Shown piece after piece: positions 1-9,801 of a stretch of 23,179 nucleotides of DNA. A program made the translations under genes and the position numbers. The notes beneath the pieces are model-generated. The model saw only the letters and a list, made by a program, of their open reading frames with translations. It did not search any database and was not told the origin of the DNA. Source of the DNA: Serendipita indica DSM 11827 (taxonomy: Eukaryota > Basidiomycota > Agaricomycetes > Sebacinales > Serendipitaceae); assembly GCA_910890315.1 (NCBI GenBank), contig CAJVGD010000053.1:1-23179 (forward strand), read 5' to 3'. Each line of letters opens with the position of its first letter. The first letter of the stretch is position 1.

Positions 1-1
1 T

Positions 2-601
2 CGCCATGACTACTTCCTGGCGGCATGCAAGGTGGAGAGGTTCACCTGCCGATTCTGTGCGCAAGAGCACAGCTCTCGGGACTGTCCGGACAAAACGCAG
101 ACCAAATGCACCCCATGCGGGTCCAGCCGACACTCCTCCGGGGATGAAAGGTGCATAGAAAGCAAGTCCAGACAGGACAGGCAAGCGGAACATGCGCCAG
201 AAACGAGATCCAAATTCTTCTTCACCAAGGACCGATGGACATATAACGAGTCAGTCAATGCCCCATAGAACTCAGGATACCTGTGCCCAGAGATCGAGAC
301 CGAGACCACGCAAGAACAAGCAGGCAAGCAGCTCACAACGGCGGCTGCCAACGCCTCACAGGGAGTCACCAACAAGTCCAGAAAGATCAACCAGACAAAA
401 AACCGACAGATAACACTTGCCCAATACAGCATCCCAACGCAAGTTGCACGAAGCATCCAGCACCCCGGGCCAACTCCCAAGACCCAAACCACCCCCAATT
501 CATTGCAAGAAACGACCTCTTCACCATCCTCACTGCCCCCCGCTCAAACCCAGCCATCCATCATGACCAGTAATGCCTGGCCAACTGACCCCTCTGCATG
601 A
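2..601 (+). pseudogene. LINE ORF1 (gag-like), C-terminal part with zinc knuckles
   Basis: This is the C-terminal end of the nucleic-acid-binding ORF1 protein, which packages LINE RNA. The frame is open from the window edge. Two Cys/His knuckles are visible: CRFCAQEHSSRDC (CX2CX3HX4C) near 47-88 and CTPCGSSRHSSGDERC (CX2CX4HX6C) near 107-154. A TAG at 266-268 interrupts the frame, but the same frame stays open afterwards for 110 codons of Gln/Thr/Pro/Ser-rich sequence, ending with TGA at 599-601. That TGA overlaps the ATG of ORF2 (ATGA at 598-601), which suggests ORF2 translation by termination-reinitiation. The tail assignment rests on this frame continuity and overlap, not on homology. The TAG fits a CAG to TAG change. 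Confidence 0.8.
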
Positions 602-3600
602 ACAACGGCACCCCACTCACAACAAGCAGTTATCTAAGAATCATACAGATCAACCTCAGAAAATCCTTTGACGCCCACGACAAATTCATCAACACAGCCT
701 CACCGGACGACTGGGACGTTATTGCAATCCAAGAACCAGCACTCAACTCCCTCGGCAACACTCGGGCTAACAGGAAATGGCAGTCGTTTTACCCATCCAC
801 CAAGGCTCACGAAGGCCACGGCAGAATACGTGCTGTAATGCTAGTCAGCACACGCGTCGGTGCGTGCATGCAGATAGATGTTGATTCAAGCGACATTGTA
901 GGAATAAGAGTGGGTACTGCATCGGGCCTCTGCACCATCTACAACATCTACAACGAAGGCACCAGCAACGATACATTGGACCAGCTCACCCAACACCTCG
1001 AAACGCGCAATATGTCAACATGGGCCAACCAGCTCGAAGTATGGCTTGGGGACTTCAACAGGCACCACCACACCTGGGAGGGGGACAACAACCGTCACCT
1101 ACGCAGTTCGACCGATGCCATCACTCCGCTACTCAACCTGATCATTGAACACGGCATGCAGCAACTCCTACCAGCCGGAATACCCACACGAGAGGAGAAC
1201 GGGAGTCAAACTAGGCCAGACAACGTGTGGGCATCAGACGATATCATCCACCGACTCGTAGAGTGCAATACATGGCCAGACCTTCGTCCAACAACAACGG
1301 ACCACATCCCAATCGCCTCCATCATCAACCTCTCAGTTGCGAAAGTGGCCATCACGCCAAGGCCAAACTACAGAAGGACAAACTGGGAGAAATTCCGGGA
1401 AGGCATGGAAGACGCAGTCAAGAACGACCCAAGACTGGCAATCGAACCAACGCGCCCTGAGGAGCTGGAGCAGCTTGTCGAGCTACTCACAGGTTACATG
1501 CAGACAAAGCTCAAGGACATGACCCTGCTCAGCAAGGACCCAACATTCCGCAAGCCGTGGTGGAACAAGCAATGTCAGGATCTTCACAAATGCAAATGCC
1601 AAGCATACACAGAGTCGCGGTACTGGCAAGCATCCCCAGCCCACCCAAGTCATCAGCTTTACAAGGCACTGTGCCAAGAGATGAAGGAGATGGTACGAAA
1701 GAGCAAGGAGGCATTCTGGTGGAAGTGGATCGACAAGGCATCCAACGCCGACCTATGGAACATTAACCGCTTCATCAAGCGAGGCGCCAACGACGGAAGT
1801 AGCAAGAGAATCCCCCCACTCAAAAAGCCGAACGGCACACTAACGCAAAGTAACGAGGAGAAAGCAGAGCTACTATGCGACGCATTCTTTCCACCTCCAC
1901 CTGCACTCGCACTCCCCAGACCAAGGCCGGCACCTCAAACTGCACTTCCTCAGTGGACACCATACTCGATAAAGAGGGTGAGCAAGGCAGTTGGACGTCT
2001 CAAGCGCGACAAGGCACCAGGCCTGGATGGTATCCCAAATGCAGCAATTCAGGAAGCACTCCCAGCTATCAGTCCCATCCTCAAGAATGTATTCAATGCG
2101 GCCATTCGACTCCGGCACATTCCAAAGCAGTGGAAGGAATCAACTACAGTGGTCCTATGAAAGCCAGGGAAGCCAGTGTACAATATAGCCAAAGCGTACC
2201 AACCAATCGCGCTCCTCAACACCCTCGGAAAGCTTCTCTTGGCACTCATGGCGGAGGACCTCACCTACATGTCCAAGCACTATGCACTGCTCCCACACTC
2301 TCAGTTCGGTGGTCGACCAGGAAGGACAACAACGGACGCCCTTCACCTTCTCACAAGCACAATCAAGAAGGCATGGAGGGAGTCAAAGGTGGCCAGCGCA
2401 CTGTTTCTCGACATCCAAGCAGCATTCCCCAATGTTGTCAAGCCAGTCCTCATGCAGAACATGAGAGCAAAAGGGATCCCAGAGGAGTATGTGCAGACTC
2501 TCGAGAACATGCTGACAGGCAGATCCACGCACCTCAAATTCGACAAGGTGCACTCTGCACCCCGCGCTATCACCAATGGGAACAGCCAAGGATGCCCACT
2601 CTCAATGATCCTCTACCTATTCTACATTGCCCCACTACTGGAGATCGCAAACAGCAAGGACCAGCTCACCCTCGGGTTTGTGGACGACTCTACCCTGATC
2701 GCCATTGGCCAGAACTTCCATGACATGCACCTCGGACTGAAGGACATGATGGAACGTGAAGGAGGTGTACTAGACTGGTCACGTTCGCACCACTCACCAC
2801 TCGAGAACAACAAACTCGGGCTTGTCGACTTCACCATGTCATCCGAAAAGTGCAAAGGCTCACATCCCCTGGTCCTCGAGGCAAAGGACAGCAATGGCAG
2901 AATGTCAACAGTAACAATTCAACCTACCGACAGTTGCAAGTTACTTGGAGTGGTGATCGACCAGTCACTGCGGTGGAACAAGCACCAGGAGCTCGTGCAC
3001 ACAAGGGCAGTAAAGTGGACCTCACTATTCTCGCATATACACAGGGCATTCCATGGCCTCCCAATCCGCTCAGGCCGCCAACTCTTCAACTCCGTTGCCA
3101 TTCCTTGCATCACATACGCCACAGACATCTGGTACACCCCACTGTACACCAAGCCAGACTCCGCACGCCGGATGGGATCCGTAGCCATCACCAAGAAGCT
3201 GCAAGCCGTCCAACGTAGAGCCGCCATCGGTATCACAGGCGCTATCCGCACAACAGCAGGAGATACCCTTGATGCGCACCTCAATATGCTACCAATCAAA
3301 GAAACTCTACGCCTCACATGCCAGAAGGCAGCGGCCCGGCTGGCAAGCCTGCCCGCTACCCATCCTCTCTCCAAATTTGTGAAACGAGCATCAAGAGGAC
3401 TCCTCCAGAGGCACAACGCCCCCCTACATTGCATCTTCCACTCCATCGACTCCAAAGTAGATGACCTCAAAGCCATCACCCCAGCGTCACGCAACCCCAA
3501 TGCCACTAACCCATTCACTATCTCAATAGAGGAGTCGAAGATGTTAGCGAAAGAGGCGGACAACAACAGCAACGGCAACAGCGAGCAGGTAGTAGTTTAT

Positions 3601-4581
3601 ACGGACGGCTCAGGAATGGAAGGCATGATAGGAGCAGGTGCAGTACTCTACAGAGACGGAGTACGGATAAGGTCAGCAAGATTCCTGCTTGGAGAAGACA
3701 TGGAGCACACGGTACACGAAGGAGAACTTGTTGGAATTGCACTCGGAGTCCAGCTAGCCAAGATGGAAAGGATCATCATACCACGTATCAAGATCAGCCT
3801 TGACAACCAGGCAGCAATACAAGGAATGGAGAACGTCAGTGCCAAAGCCGGCCAACACATCATCCACAAGATCCACAGAGCAATAGACAAACTGCGCAAC
3901 AATCAAAAGCGTAGACAAGAACTTGTAGAGGCGAGCGATGACGAGACGAGGATCAATCGATCGACTCAGATCACTCTCACATGGGTCCCAGGTCATGAAG
4001 GGATTGAGGGTAACAAAGCAGCGGACGAGGAGGCCAAGAAGGCCATCACAGATGGATCATCCACAGCAGCAACACTCCCACCATGGACGAAGGACACCCT
4101 CCCACAGAATATCTCGGCACTCAGATAGGAACTCAAACTTGCAGCAAGGAAGTCAGCACATGACAAGTGGAAATCTTCAGCACGGTATGACAGGACCAGG
4201 CCCATTGACAAGACAATGCCATCCAACAAATATCTCCAAATCACAGACAAGCTAACGAGAGCAGAAGCAGTGGCACTTATTCAGCTACGTACAGGACATA
4301 TCGGACTGAACAAGCATCTGAACTGCATCAACAGAGTGGATGCACCATGGTGCCCACACTGTGGAGAGGGAAATGCAGAAAACATAACTCATCTCCTCCA
4401 CATCTGCCCAGCGTACAACGCAGCGCGAGCCAAATGGGAAGGAGCATTGCGAGAGAAGACGAGAGAACCAGTGGAGATACTAGGGACAAAGGAGGGAATC
4501 AAGGAGACATTGAAGTTTATCAGGAGGACGGGGAGGTTGAAGATGGGACGGGAGGATACAAACGGAAGGGAAAGAGAGTAA
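598..4581 (+). pseudogene. LINE ORF2: endonuclease, reverse transcriptase, RNase H
   Basis: This is the replication protein of the LINE, 1327 codons in one frame. Residues 14-240 form an endonuclease/exonuclease/phosphatase fold, with QEP near 45, GDFN near 151 and TDH near 234. Residues about 480-790 are the reverse transcriptase, with FLDIQAAF (catalytic Asp about 605), NSQGCPLS and FVDD (about 694-697). Residues 998-1150 are RNase H, with YTDGS (Asp about 1003), HEGEL, SLDNQA and HEGIEGNKAAD. The C-terminal motif CPHC-X9-HLLHIC starts near 1252. Two in-frame stops break it: TGA at 2158-2160, just before KPGKP of the reverse transcriptase, and TAG at 4126-4128, after RNase H. Each fits a C to T change (CGA to TGA, CAG to TAG). 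ATG 598 is the first start after an in-frame TGA at 586 and overlaps the ORF1 stop. Confidence 0.93.
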
Positions 4582-4848
4582 CCAACTCACCAGAGTGACA
4601 ATGCGTATCGAAACCAAACCAACTTCACAGACAGTCAAGGCAATTGAAAGCAAGCAAAAGTAGCATAGCAGAGCCACACCCAGAGGGAGATCTCGGCAAG
4701 GAGAGTGACAACTGCCTGCCTACAAGGAGATGCACGCGCCAATGAAACCGAGGGTAACCCAGTAAGTGGGCTCCAGTTAGACAATGTGCTATATTGGCGG
4801 TGCCACTGCACAATAATACTTAACCCAAAAAAAAAAAAAAAAAAAAAA
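4582..4848 (+). other. LINE 3' UTR and poly-A tail
   Basis: Non-coding 3' UTR follows the ORF2 TAA and ends in 22 uninterrupted A residues (4827-4848), the usual 3' terminus of a target-primed LINE insertion. The uninterrupted A run supports a recent insertion. Confidence 0.85.
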
Positions 4849-4849
4849 C

Positions 4850-6243
4850 ACGAGACACCGCCATACTGTCGCCAACGAACAAAGCTGGTCAATGCCGCAA
4901 GGTCATCAGGTGTATTCAACCACCAAGCCAGACCACAGCCAGAGCCAACCAGGACCATCTTCTCAACTGCCACTCGACAGTCCATTCAAGCCATTTCGCA
5001 GCGAGATCCACCTCCAACCAGCTTGCCCGAGTAGCCATGTCACCACTCGTCAGACGTCCATCTCTCCCCATCTTGAGCAGTGCGCCACCAATGCAGAAGA
5101 CGAGTTGGCACCAGACTCCAACAAAAAACATTCGCAGCGGCGTCAATGAACATCACCCAGCACCATATCAGATCACTTCATACGAAACCAAAGCAGCGCA
5201 TCTTGCAGTTGCCAAGGCGACTCTATGCTCTTCGTATTGCCATGGTCAATGCCTTCCAACTCCTGCTGAACGAATGGACGGTGCTCGAGCCGCATTCGAT
5301 GTAGCTGAGGGAGAGTTTCATCTGCCGGGCCAGGACGGTGAGCTATTCCTTGATCTGAATTCACACTAACTCACCAGGTGTTAGGGAGATCGATCGAGTG
5401 GTCTCCCAATAAGTATCGCTTGGTAAGCATTACTATTTGACAAGTAACCTGCGCTTACTTGTATAGATCACGGACGCTGCATGGCCTATATGCAGCCGTG
5501 TCAAAGCCACAGCAGCTGCCCTTGTTAGCATGGTCTATCGCTTTGAGATGCCACAGTGCTTAGTGGATTTGTGGAATGGGCCAGTTACCGCTGCGGATCG
5601 TACTCGTTACATTCGGGAGCGAGTTGCATACCTGCTTGAAAATGGTCATTATCTCTGAGGCTCCTTTGGATGCGTACGTGCTCTACTTCTTATGTAAGAT
5701 GATATTGACTTTTGATCCAGTGCACTTCCATGCTGTATGCACACCCCATTCTTCAACAGATTATCGAGCAATCGTTGTACCGCCCCACCAATGCAGATCA
5801 ACGTGTCCACTTCTCACCAATGCCCGCAGGCGCAATTGCCCTTGCTGCTACTGCTGTAGGTACACTTCCTGACTCGACGTCTAAGACTCATTTGTTACTA
5901 GACCTTTAGTGCCCTTGAGGAGTGGAAGACGGGGTTATGTCAGAAGATCCCCTTCACCGAGGAGAGTTACCAACACACCTACGCGATGCACCTCAGGAAT
6001 ATCAAATGCATGATTGATACTATTCCTGATCAAGCGGCCTCATTGATGATGAGTATGGCGGACTACTGCATGTAAGTGCCATTCCACATTCTTTAGCAAT
6101 ATCTCACCTACTGTAGCGCATGCAATCAGGCCCCTGCGCCCCTACCAAGCGAGAACCAAGACGAACTCAATGAATTGACTTTTTGTTTGGATAACAACAT
6201 CACTGATGTTGACAAGGACAATGCCAGCCTCGAAATCTTTTGA
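4850..6243 (+). pseudogene. DUF6532-like protein gene, interrupted
   Basis: This resembles the DUF6532 family, basidiomycete proteins of unknown function; recognition is from memory of the family pattern. Proposed exons are ?-5337, 5378-5422, 5467-5673, 5721-5855, 5902-6071 and 6117-6243, separated by introns of 40-47 bp with GT...AG ends. Diagnostic stretches are QRILQLPRRLYALRIAMVNAF (near 5192), MLYAHPILQQIIEQ, VHFSPMPAGAIALAATA and, across an intron, TFSALEEWKTGL, then FTEESYQHTYAMHL. The C-terminus is SLEIF at 6241. Two stops lie in frame (TAG 5302-5304, TGA 5656-5658), both explicable as C to T changes. The upstream low-complexity Ser/Pro/Gln region (4892-5149) is in another frame, so a frameshift or unseen intron lies near 5130-5150. 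That upstream frame is open right up to the LINE poly-A, so the LINE probably sits inside the N-terminal coding region. Confidence 0.68.
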
Positions 6244-6589
6244 TGCATATGACCAGTATCTATTAAGGTTCCATGGATTTGTGATGCACCAGTACAACCA
6301 AAACCGCCTAAAAGTTCAAATCGTCAAATTCCACAAACAGTGCCTGCTCTTCTTCCCGACTCCAACGTACCATACACGTGATTCCCTTCCCACCTACGCC
6401 TTTCACTGATCATCACCTGCTCCCGCCACCCATGCAACCGCAATGGTGTCCTCCAGCCATGATTATCTTGATGTCGTCCACATTGTGCTCTCATTGCTCC
6501 GTCTAATTTACATTCGTCTTCATCACCCGATTCCCTGCCATGCTGTAAAATTAGCCACTTTACCAACCATTTTGGTGAGCGCTATATTT
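6244..6589. other. Downstream spacer, no gene seen
   Basis: This follows the DUF6532-like stop codon. Short open frames are present but lack recognisable motifs, and base composition shifts to AT-richer sequence. It may hold the 3' UTR of the preceding gene. Confidence 0.5.
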
Positions 6590-7275
6590 GCTGTGCGTCA
6601 ACATGCTAAGCACACCTTTTCTTGCACCCTTTTACTCTGTCCTCGCTTCATCGTCTTCAACATCCTTTGCCACCCGTCAATGCCACTCGTCTACGTGGCA
6701 CCTGTCATGCTTGTCCACATCGCATCTGGCCGTCAATGCCACTCATCTATGTTGCATCTGCCGTGCTCATCTACATTGCGTCTGGCCCCTTGCCTACGCT
6801 GCATCTCGGTCATTCATCTACGCTGCCCTAGCTTGCCCTTACTACTTCTCCATTGTCGGTGCTGTTTGGTTAGTGTTTCTATCTGCCACGTATCACGCCG
6901 CTAACACCTTATCTTACACCCTTTTACTCCGTTCTTGCCGCGTTGTCTTCAACATCCTTTGCCACTTGTCAATGCCACTCCTCTACGTTGCATCTGCCGT
7001 GCTCATCTATATCGCATCTGGCCACTTGTCTACGCTGCATCTCGGTCACTCATCTATGCTGCCCTAGCTTGCCCTTTACTTCTCCATTGTCGGTGCTGTT
7101 AGGTCAGTGTTTCTATCTGCCACGCATCAACACGCCACTAACGCCTTATTTTACACCCTTTTACCCCGTCCTCGCTGCGTTGTCTTCAACATCCTTTGCC
7201 ACCTGTCAATGCCACTTGTCTACGTTGCATCTGCCGTGCTCGTCTACATTGCATCCGGCCGCTTGTCTACCTGCA
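6590..7275. repeat. Diverged tandem repeat, three units with an internal 56-bp duplication
   Basis: Three units are anchored by GTCTTCAACATCCTTTGCCAC at 6653, 6945 and 7182, giving periods of 292 and 237 bp. The first unit is longer because a 56-bp segment starting GTCAATGCCACT is duplicated inside it (6676 and 6732). Other shared blocks are CTACGTTGCATCTGCCGTGC and CTGCATCTCGGTCA. Open frames here translate to Cys/Leu/Ser-rich strings that simply echo the repeat, so no gene is called. Confidence 0.85.
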
Positions 7276-7760
7276 TCCTTCTTACTCGTCCCTTGATTTT
7301 CATTCCAACCCACCATACACGCATCAATAGTAAGACCTGGCATCTGGACTGCATCTTGTCTGTCATGTAATTAGTTGTTTTCAATTATAGCTTTTAGCGA
7401 TTATGACAAGGAATCAGCTTAAGATTTTATATATCTATATCTGTGACTTGGAGTCTGGTGATGACGGCTTTGCACACCAAAAATACCTTGAGCCATCTTT
7501 CGAGCTTAGGCCAGGTGTTGGTGCCACAGGACATATGAGCTTGAGTAGTTGTATGAGGTAGTATGCATACAAAAACTTTGCATTTGGATTTGTGTATACA
7601 ATGAAAGATGAATGAATCAGAGTTATCCTTTTTTTCTTGCACTAGGCATATATGAATATAACAGTGGGAAAATGGATGAAAACAGTAAGGATATCAATGT
7701 ACATATAAGCATGTGACTACAACTGAGAATTCGTACAAGTAATTAGCAGTAAGAGCAGTT
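7276..7760. other. AT-rich spacer, no gene seen
   Basis: The sequence is AT-rich with simple TATATCTATATCTG-like stretches near 7427-7442. A minus-strand open frame of about 70 codons (7427-7642) has no recognisable motif and is not called. Confidence 0.5.
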
Positions 7761-7838
7761 AAGCGGCTAATTAGGGGGGGGGACTAGCTAGTCCACCTAA
7801 CGTGCTAAAGGCACCCGATTTGATCTAATTAGCGGCTT
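7761..7838. repeat. Compound inverted repeat with nested palindrome and G9 tract
   Basis: The outer arms AAGCGGCTAATTAG (7761-7774) and CTAATTAGCGGCTT (7825-7838) are inverted copies with one mismatch. Inside lie a run of nine G (7774-7782), the perfect palindrome GGACTAGCTAGTCC (7781-7794) and a short GTGC...GCAC hairpin near 7802-7814. This could be a tiny inverted-repeat element or transposon footprint; no target duplication was identified. Confidence 0.7.
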
Positions 7839-8309
7839 CATATTTTACTGATGGACATTTTGAGGAGGCTGTCAAATTCTATGAAAATTGGGACAAACTT
7901 TTCAGGCTGTGTCTGCAAAAGCCACAGCTGTCATTGGTTGTCCAGTCACTGAAGTCCCAAGTTGCTTCTATATCAGCATCAAGGAAGAATCTGCGCTGGG
8001 AATTCATTGGTTCCTCCAGCCAGTGCTGATTGGTTCTGACCCTTGTATTCTCTAGCGTACGTAATACATCCTGTCACGGATATTTGACACTATATTGTCT
8101 GATAGTATCTATGAACCTGGCATGGCCACTGGGAACTTCTAAGTGCAAACAAGAAGGAACCTGTAAGCTTGCTCAAATCCTGGATCCATGGATATGTAAA
8201 CTTTGTTTTATGTAGGTTAAACTCAACGAGGAACCGACTGATGATGAAAACAAGCCAGTTCCCACCCATTTTACTCCAGAGGCACTTTGGCTCTTTGAGT
8301 ATGTCGCAG
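7829..8309 (+). pseudogene. Coding relic of unknown family, two exon-like pieces
   Basis: The family is not recognised. From 7829 to 8029 one frame is open with protein-like composition, including YFTDGHFEEAVKFYENWDKL, then RLCLQKPQLSLVVQSLK and RKNLRWEFIG, ending in TGA at 8027-8029. A second exon-like piece at 8216-8309 is bounded by TGTAG on the left and GTGCTG on the right and reads VKLNEEPTDDENKPVPTHF then TPEALWLFEYVA. The pieces are on the same strand but cannot be linked with confidence. No start codon or later exon could be fixed, so this is probably a relic of a host gene or DNA transposon. The left end abuts the compound inverted repeat. Confidence 0.4.
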
Positions 8310-8929
8310 GTGCTGAGTAAACTAGAAGTATAAGGAACCTTGATGCTACATCCTTTATCTAGTGGAGGCAAACCTGCCCTTGGTCATTAGAGATTGAATA
8401 ACCAGGCTCTCCTGATCCAAATTGGTGGGAGGTGGCCTAACTACCCCTGTAAAGAGAGCACATATTGAAATCAGACTCTAGAAAGTGGATCCATGGTATC
8501 TTGATCACGATTGTTTCCATTTGAATGTACCGCTGACACACGCGCAGCTGTTAAGAGGCAAAGAATAGATCAAGTCAGACGTGGCTGATGTTCACAATTG
8601 AATAACTGGGACCAAAGGCTACGCTCTGATCTTGTGGTATTTATCAACTGCTCTGACCAAGGACAAGCAAGCCTCTCAACTCAACTGCATATGAAGTAAA
8701 GATGGCCACCAAATCACTTGTTGATCCCTCGGTGTTGAAGGTTTACCCTTTGACTCTTAGTGCTCACTAAATAGACTTAGCCAATAGTAATAGCTCACAT
8801 TCGTAACTCAATGTATTTAGGACGCTGGACAATGCAGCTGACCTTACTGGTCTTGCCTCTCACCTCATGCCGTCCTAGGTTTGCCACACTATATACTGGT
8901 CTTGCTCTCTCACCTCACACATCCTAGAA
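8310..8929. other. Spacer with one short direct repeat
   Basis: No gene is supported. A direct repeat of about 33 bp is present: ACTGGTCTTGCCTCTCACCT... at about 8845-8878 and ACTGGTCTTGCTCTCTCACC... at about 8895-8927, both ending TCCTAG. Short plus-strand stretches such as KGYALILWYLSTALTKDKQA near 8615-8675 hint at further decayed coding sequence but are interrupted. Confidence 0.45.
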
Positions 8930-9208
8930 TCAACAATCAACATATTTCAGACTGATTATGAGATGTATGTCTCCTATGTAATTGGCTAATTGGTTGTGAT
9001 GGAATGAGGGAATGATGCCATCTACCCATTCTAGTGGTGCCCAGATAGTCATGTCAGCTACAAGGTGTGCCAAGTCAGGGCAAAGAGCCTCTCCAAAGTG
9101 ACTTTTGTTCCCAACAAGCTCTTTGAGCAGAACCAAGGTCTCTTCAACAAACCATCCCCTCGTTAGAGTGTCAAACCAAGCTGCATTGTATCTGAGATAC
9201 AGTGGGCT
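8930..9208 (-). pseudogene. Unidentified coding fragment, 92 codons
   Basis: A minus-strand frame is open from 9208 to the stop at 8930 with protein-like content: SPLYLRYNAAWFDTLTRGWF, then VEETLVLLKELVGNKSHFGE, ALCPDLAHLVADMTIWAPLE and WVDGIIPSFHHNQLANYIGD. There is no ATG at its head, since a stop immediately precedes the Ser codon, so it would be an exon or a remnant. It lies 180 bp downstream of the NLR stop codon on the same strand but is not needed for that gene, whose C-terminus is accounted for. The family is not recognised. Confidence 0.4.
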
Positions 9209-9383
9209 CTAAAACTGTTCCAATGTTGGTCACAGGTGGCTTGTTGGCCTGATTACTCAATAAGGGCCTATACTAAGCTCATGAAACCTTATGATAAATA
9301 GATTAGCTTTCTTATCCCATCTCTCTATGATCTTTGCATCATATTCTCAGGCAGTCCGCAGGAGTGGCAAAACCAATCAGAGT

Positions 9384-9727
9384 TTATAGTCCCTGGTGGG
9401 CAATAATACTATTTTGTATCTTATATTGATAAATCAACAAATGACTATGAGCTTGTTCGGACTTTGTCCACAACATTCCACACTGGAAATTGGTCAAATC
9501 AATTGTGGTCGCTCTAAGGTGACTTGAAGTAGGTATAGTGAGAAGAAGACGTGGGTGCTTCAGTCCATGTCGATTATTAGGTGGTACCCAGAAGATATGT
9601 CGACCAGAAGACTGCACCCATCCCTCGGGCAGCAAAGAACAGCCACCAAATCCAGGTATAAACAGATTAGAATCGCTGGAAGGAGACTTGATATTGGTTG
9701 AGAGGTGCTTTATGCTGTGGAGGCTAC
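9384..9727 (-). other. Conserved C-terminal exon of the NACHT-WD40 gene
   Basis: This is the last exon of the NLR. It joins the final WD40 blade (WSLANG) across an intron at 9728-9801 with GTGAGT donor and TAG acceptor, in frame. It reads EGWVQSSGRHIFWVPPNNRH, then GLKHPRLLL and TTIDLTNFQCGMLWTKSEQ, the pattern that typically closes basidiomycete NACHT-WD40 proteins (GWV...LLFWVPP...GTSW). The identification is from memory of the family. The stop codon is at about 9384. Confidence 0.75.
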
Positions 9728-9801
9728 CTACATCTAGCATACCATCAGTCGCCATAGAAAAACTGACACTACAAACAAAGAGATATTGAGAATCAACTCA
9801 C

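Larger units (their letters stand above)
2..4848 (+). mobile_element. Tad-like LINE retrotransposon, 5'-truncated by the window edge
   Basis: This is a non-LTR retrotransposon read on the + strand. The order of parts is an ORF1 end with two zinc knuckles, a long ORF2 (AP-type endonuclease, reverse transcriptase, RNase H, C-terminal Cys/His motif), a 3' UTR of about 245 bp and a run of 22 A at 4827-4848. An RNase H domain together with a CCHC-type ORF1 fits the Tad1/I group of fungal LINEs; the clade is inferred from domain order only. There are three in-frame stops (266-268, 2158-2160, 4126-4128) but no frameshift in the visible 4.6 kb, so decay is light and the insertion is fairly young. The 5' end lies outside the window, so a target-site duplication cannot be checked. 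Confidence 0.95.

Noticed and set aside
1875-2723. 282-codon frame overlapping LINE ORF2
   Set aside because: It is a shadow of the reverse transcriptase coding region with low-complexity composition and no domain motifs.
4705-5034. Open frame running through the poly-A tract
   Set aside because: It joins LINE 3' UTR to downstream sequence through a Lys run encoded by the poly-A tail, so it is an artefact of the insertion.
6443-7296. Hydrophobic Cys/Leu-rich open frames that might be a membrane protein
   Set aside because: Several registers are open at once and each simply follows the tandem repeat; no start context, intron or family pattern supports a gene.
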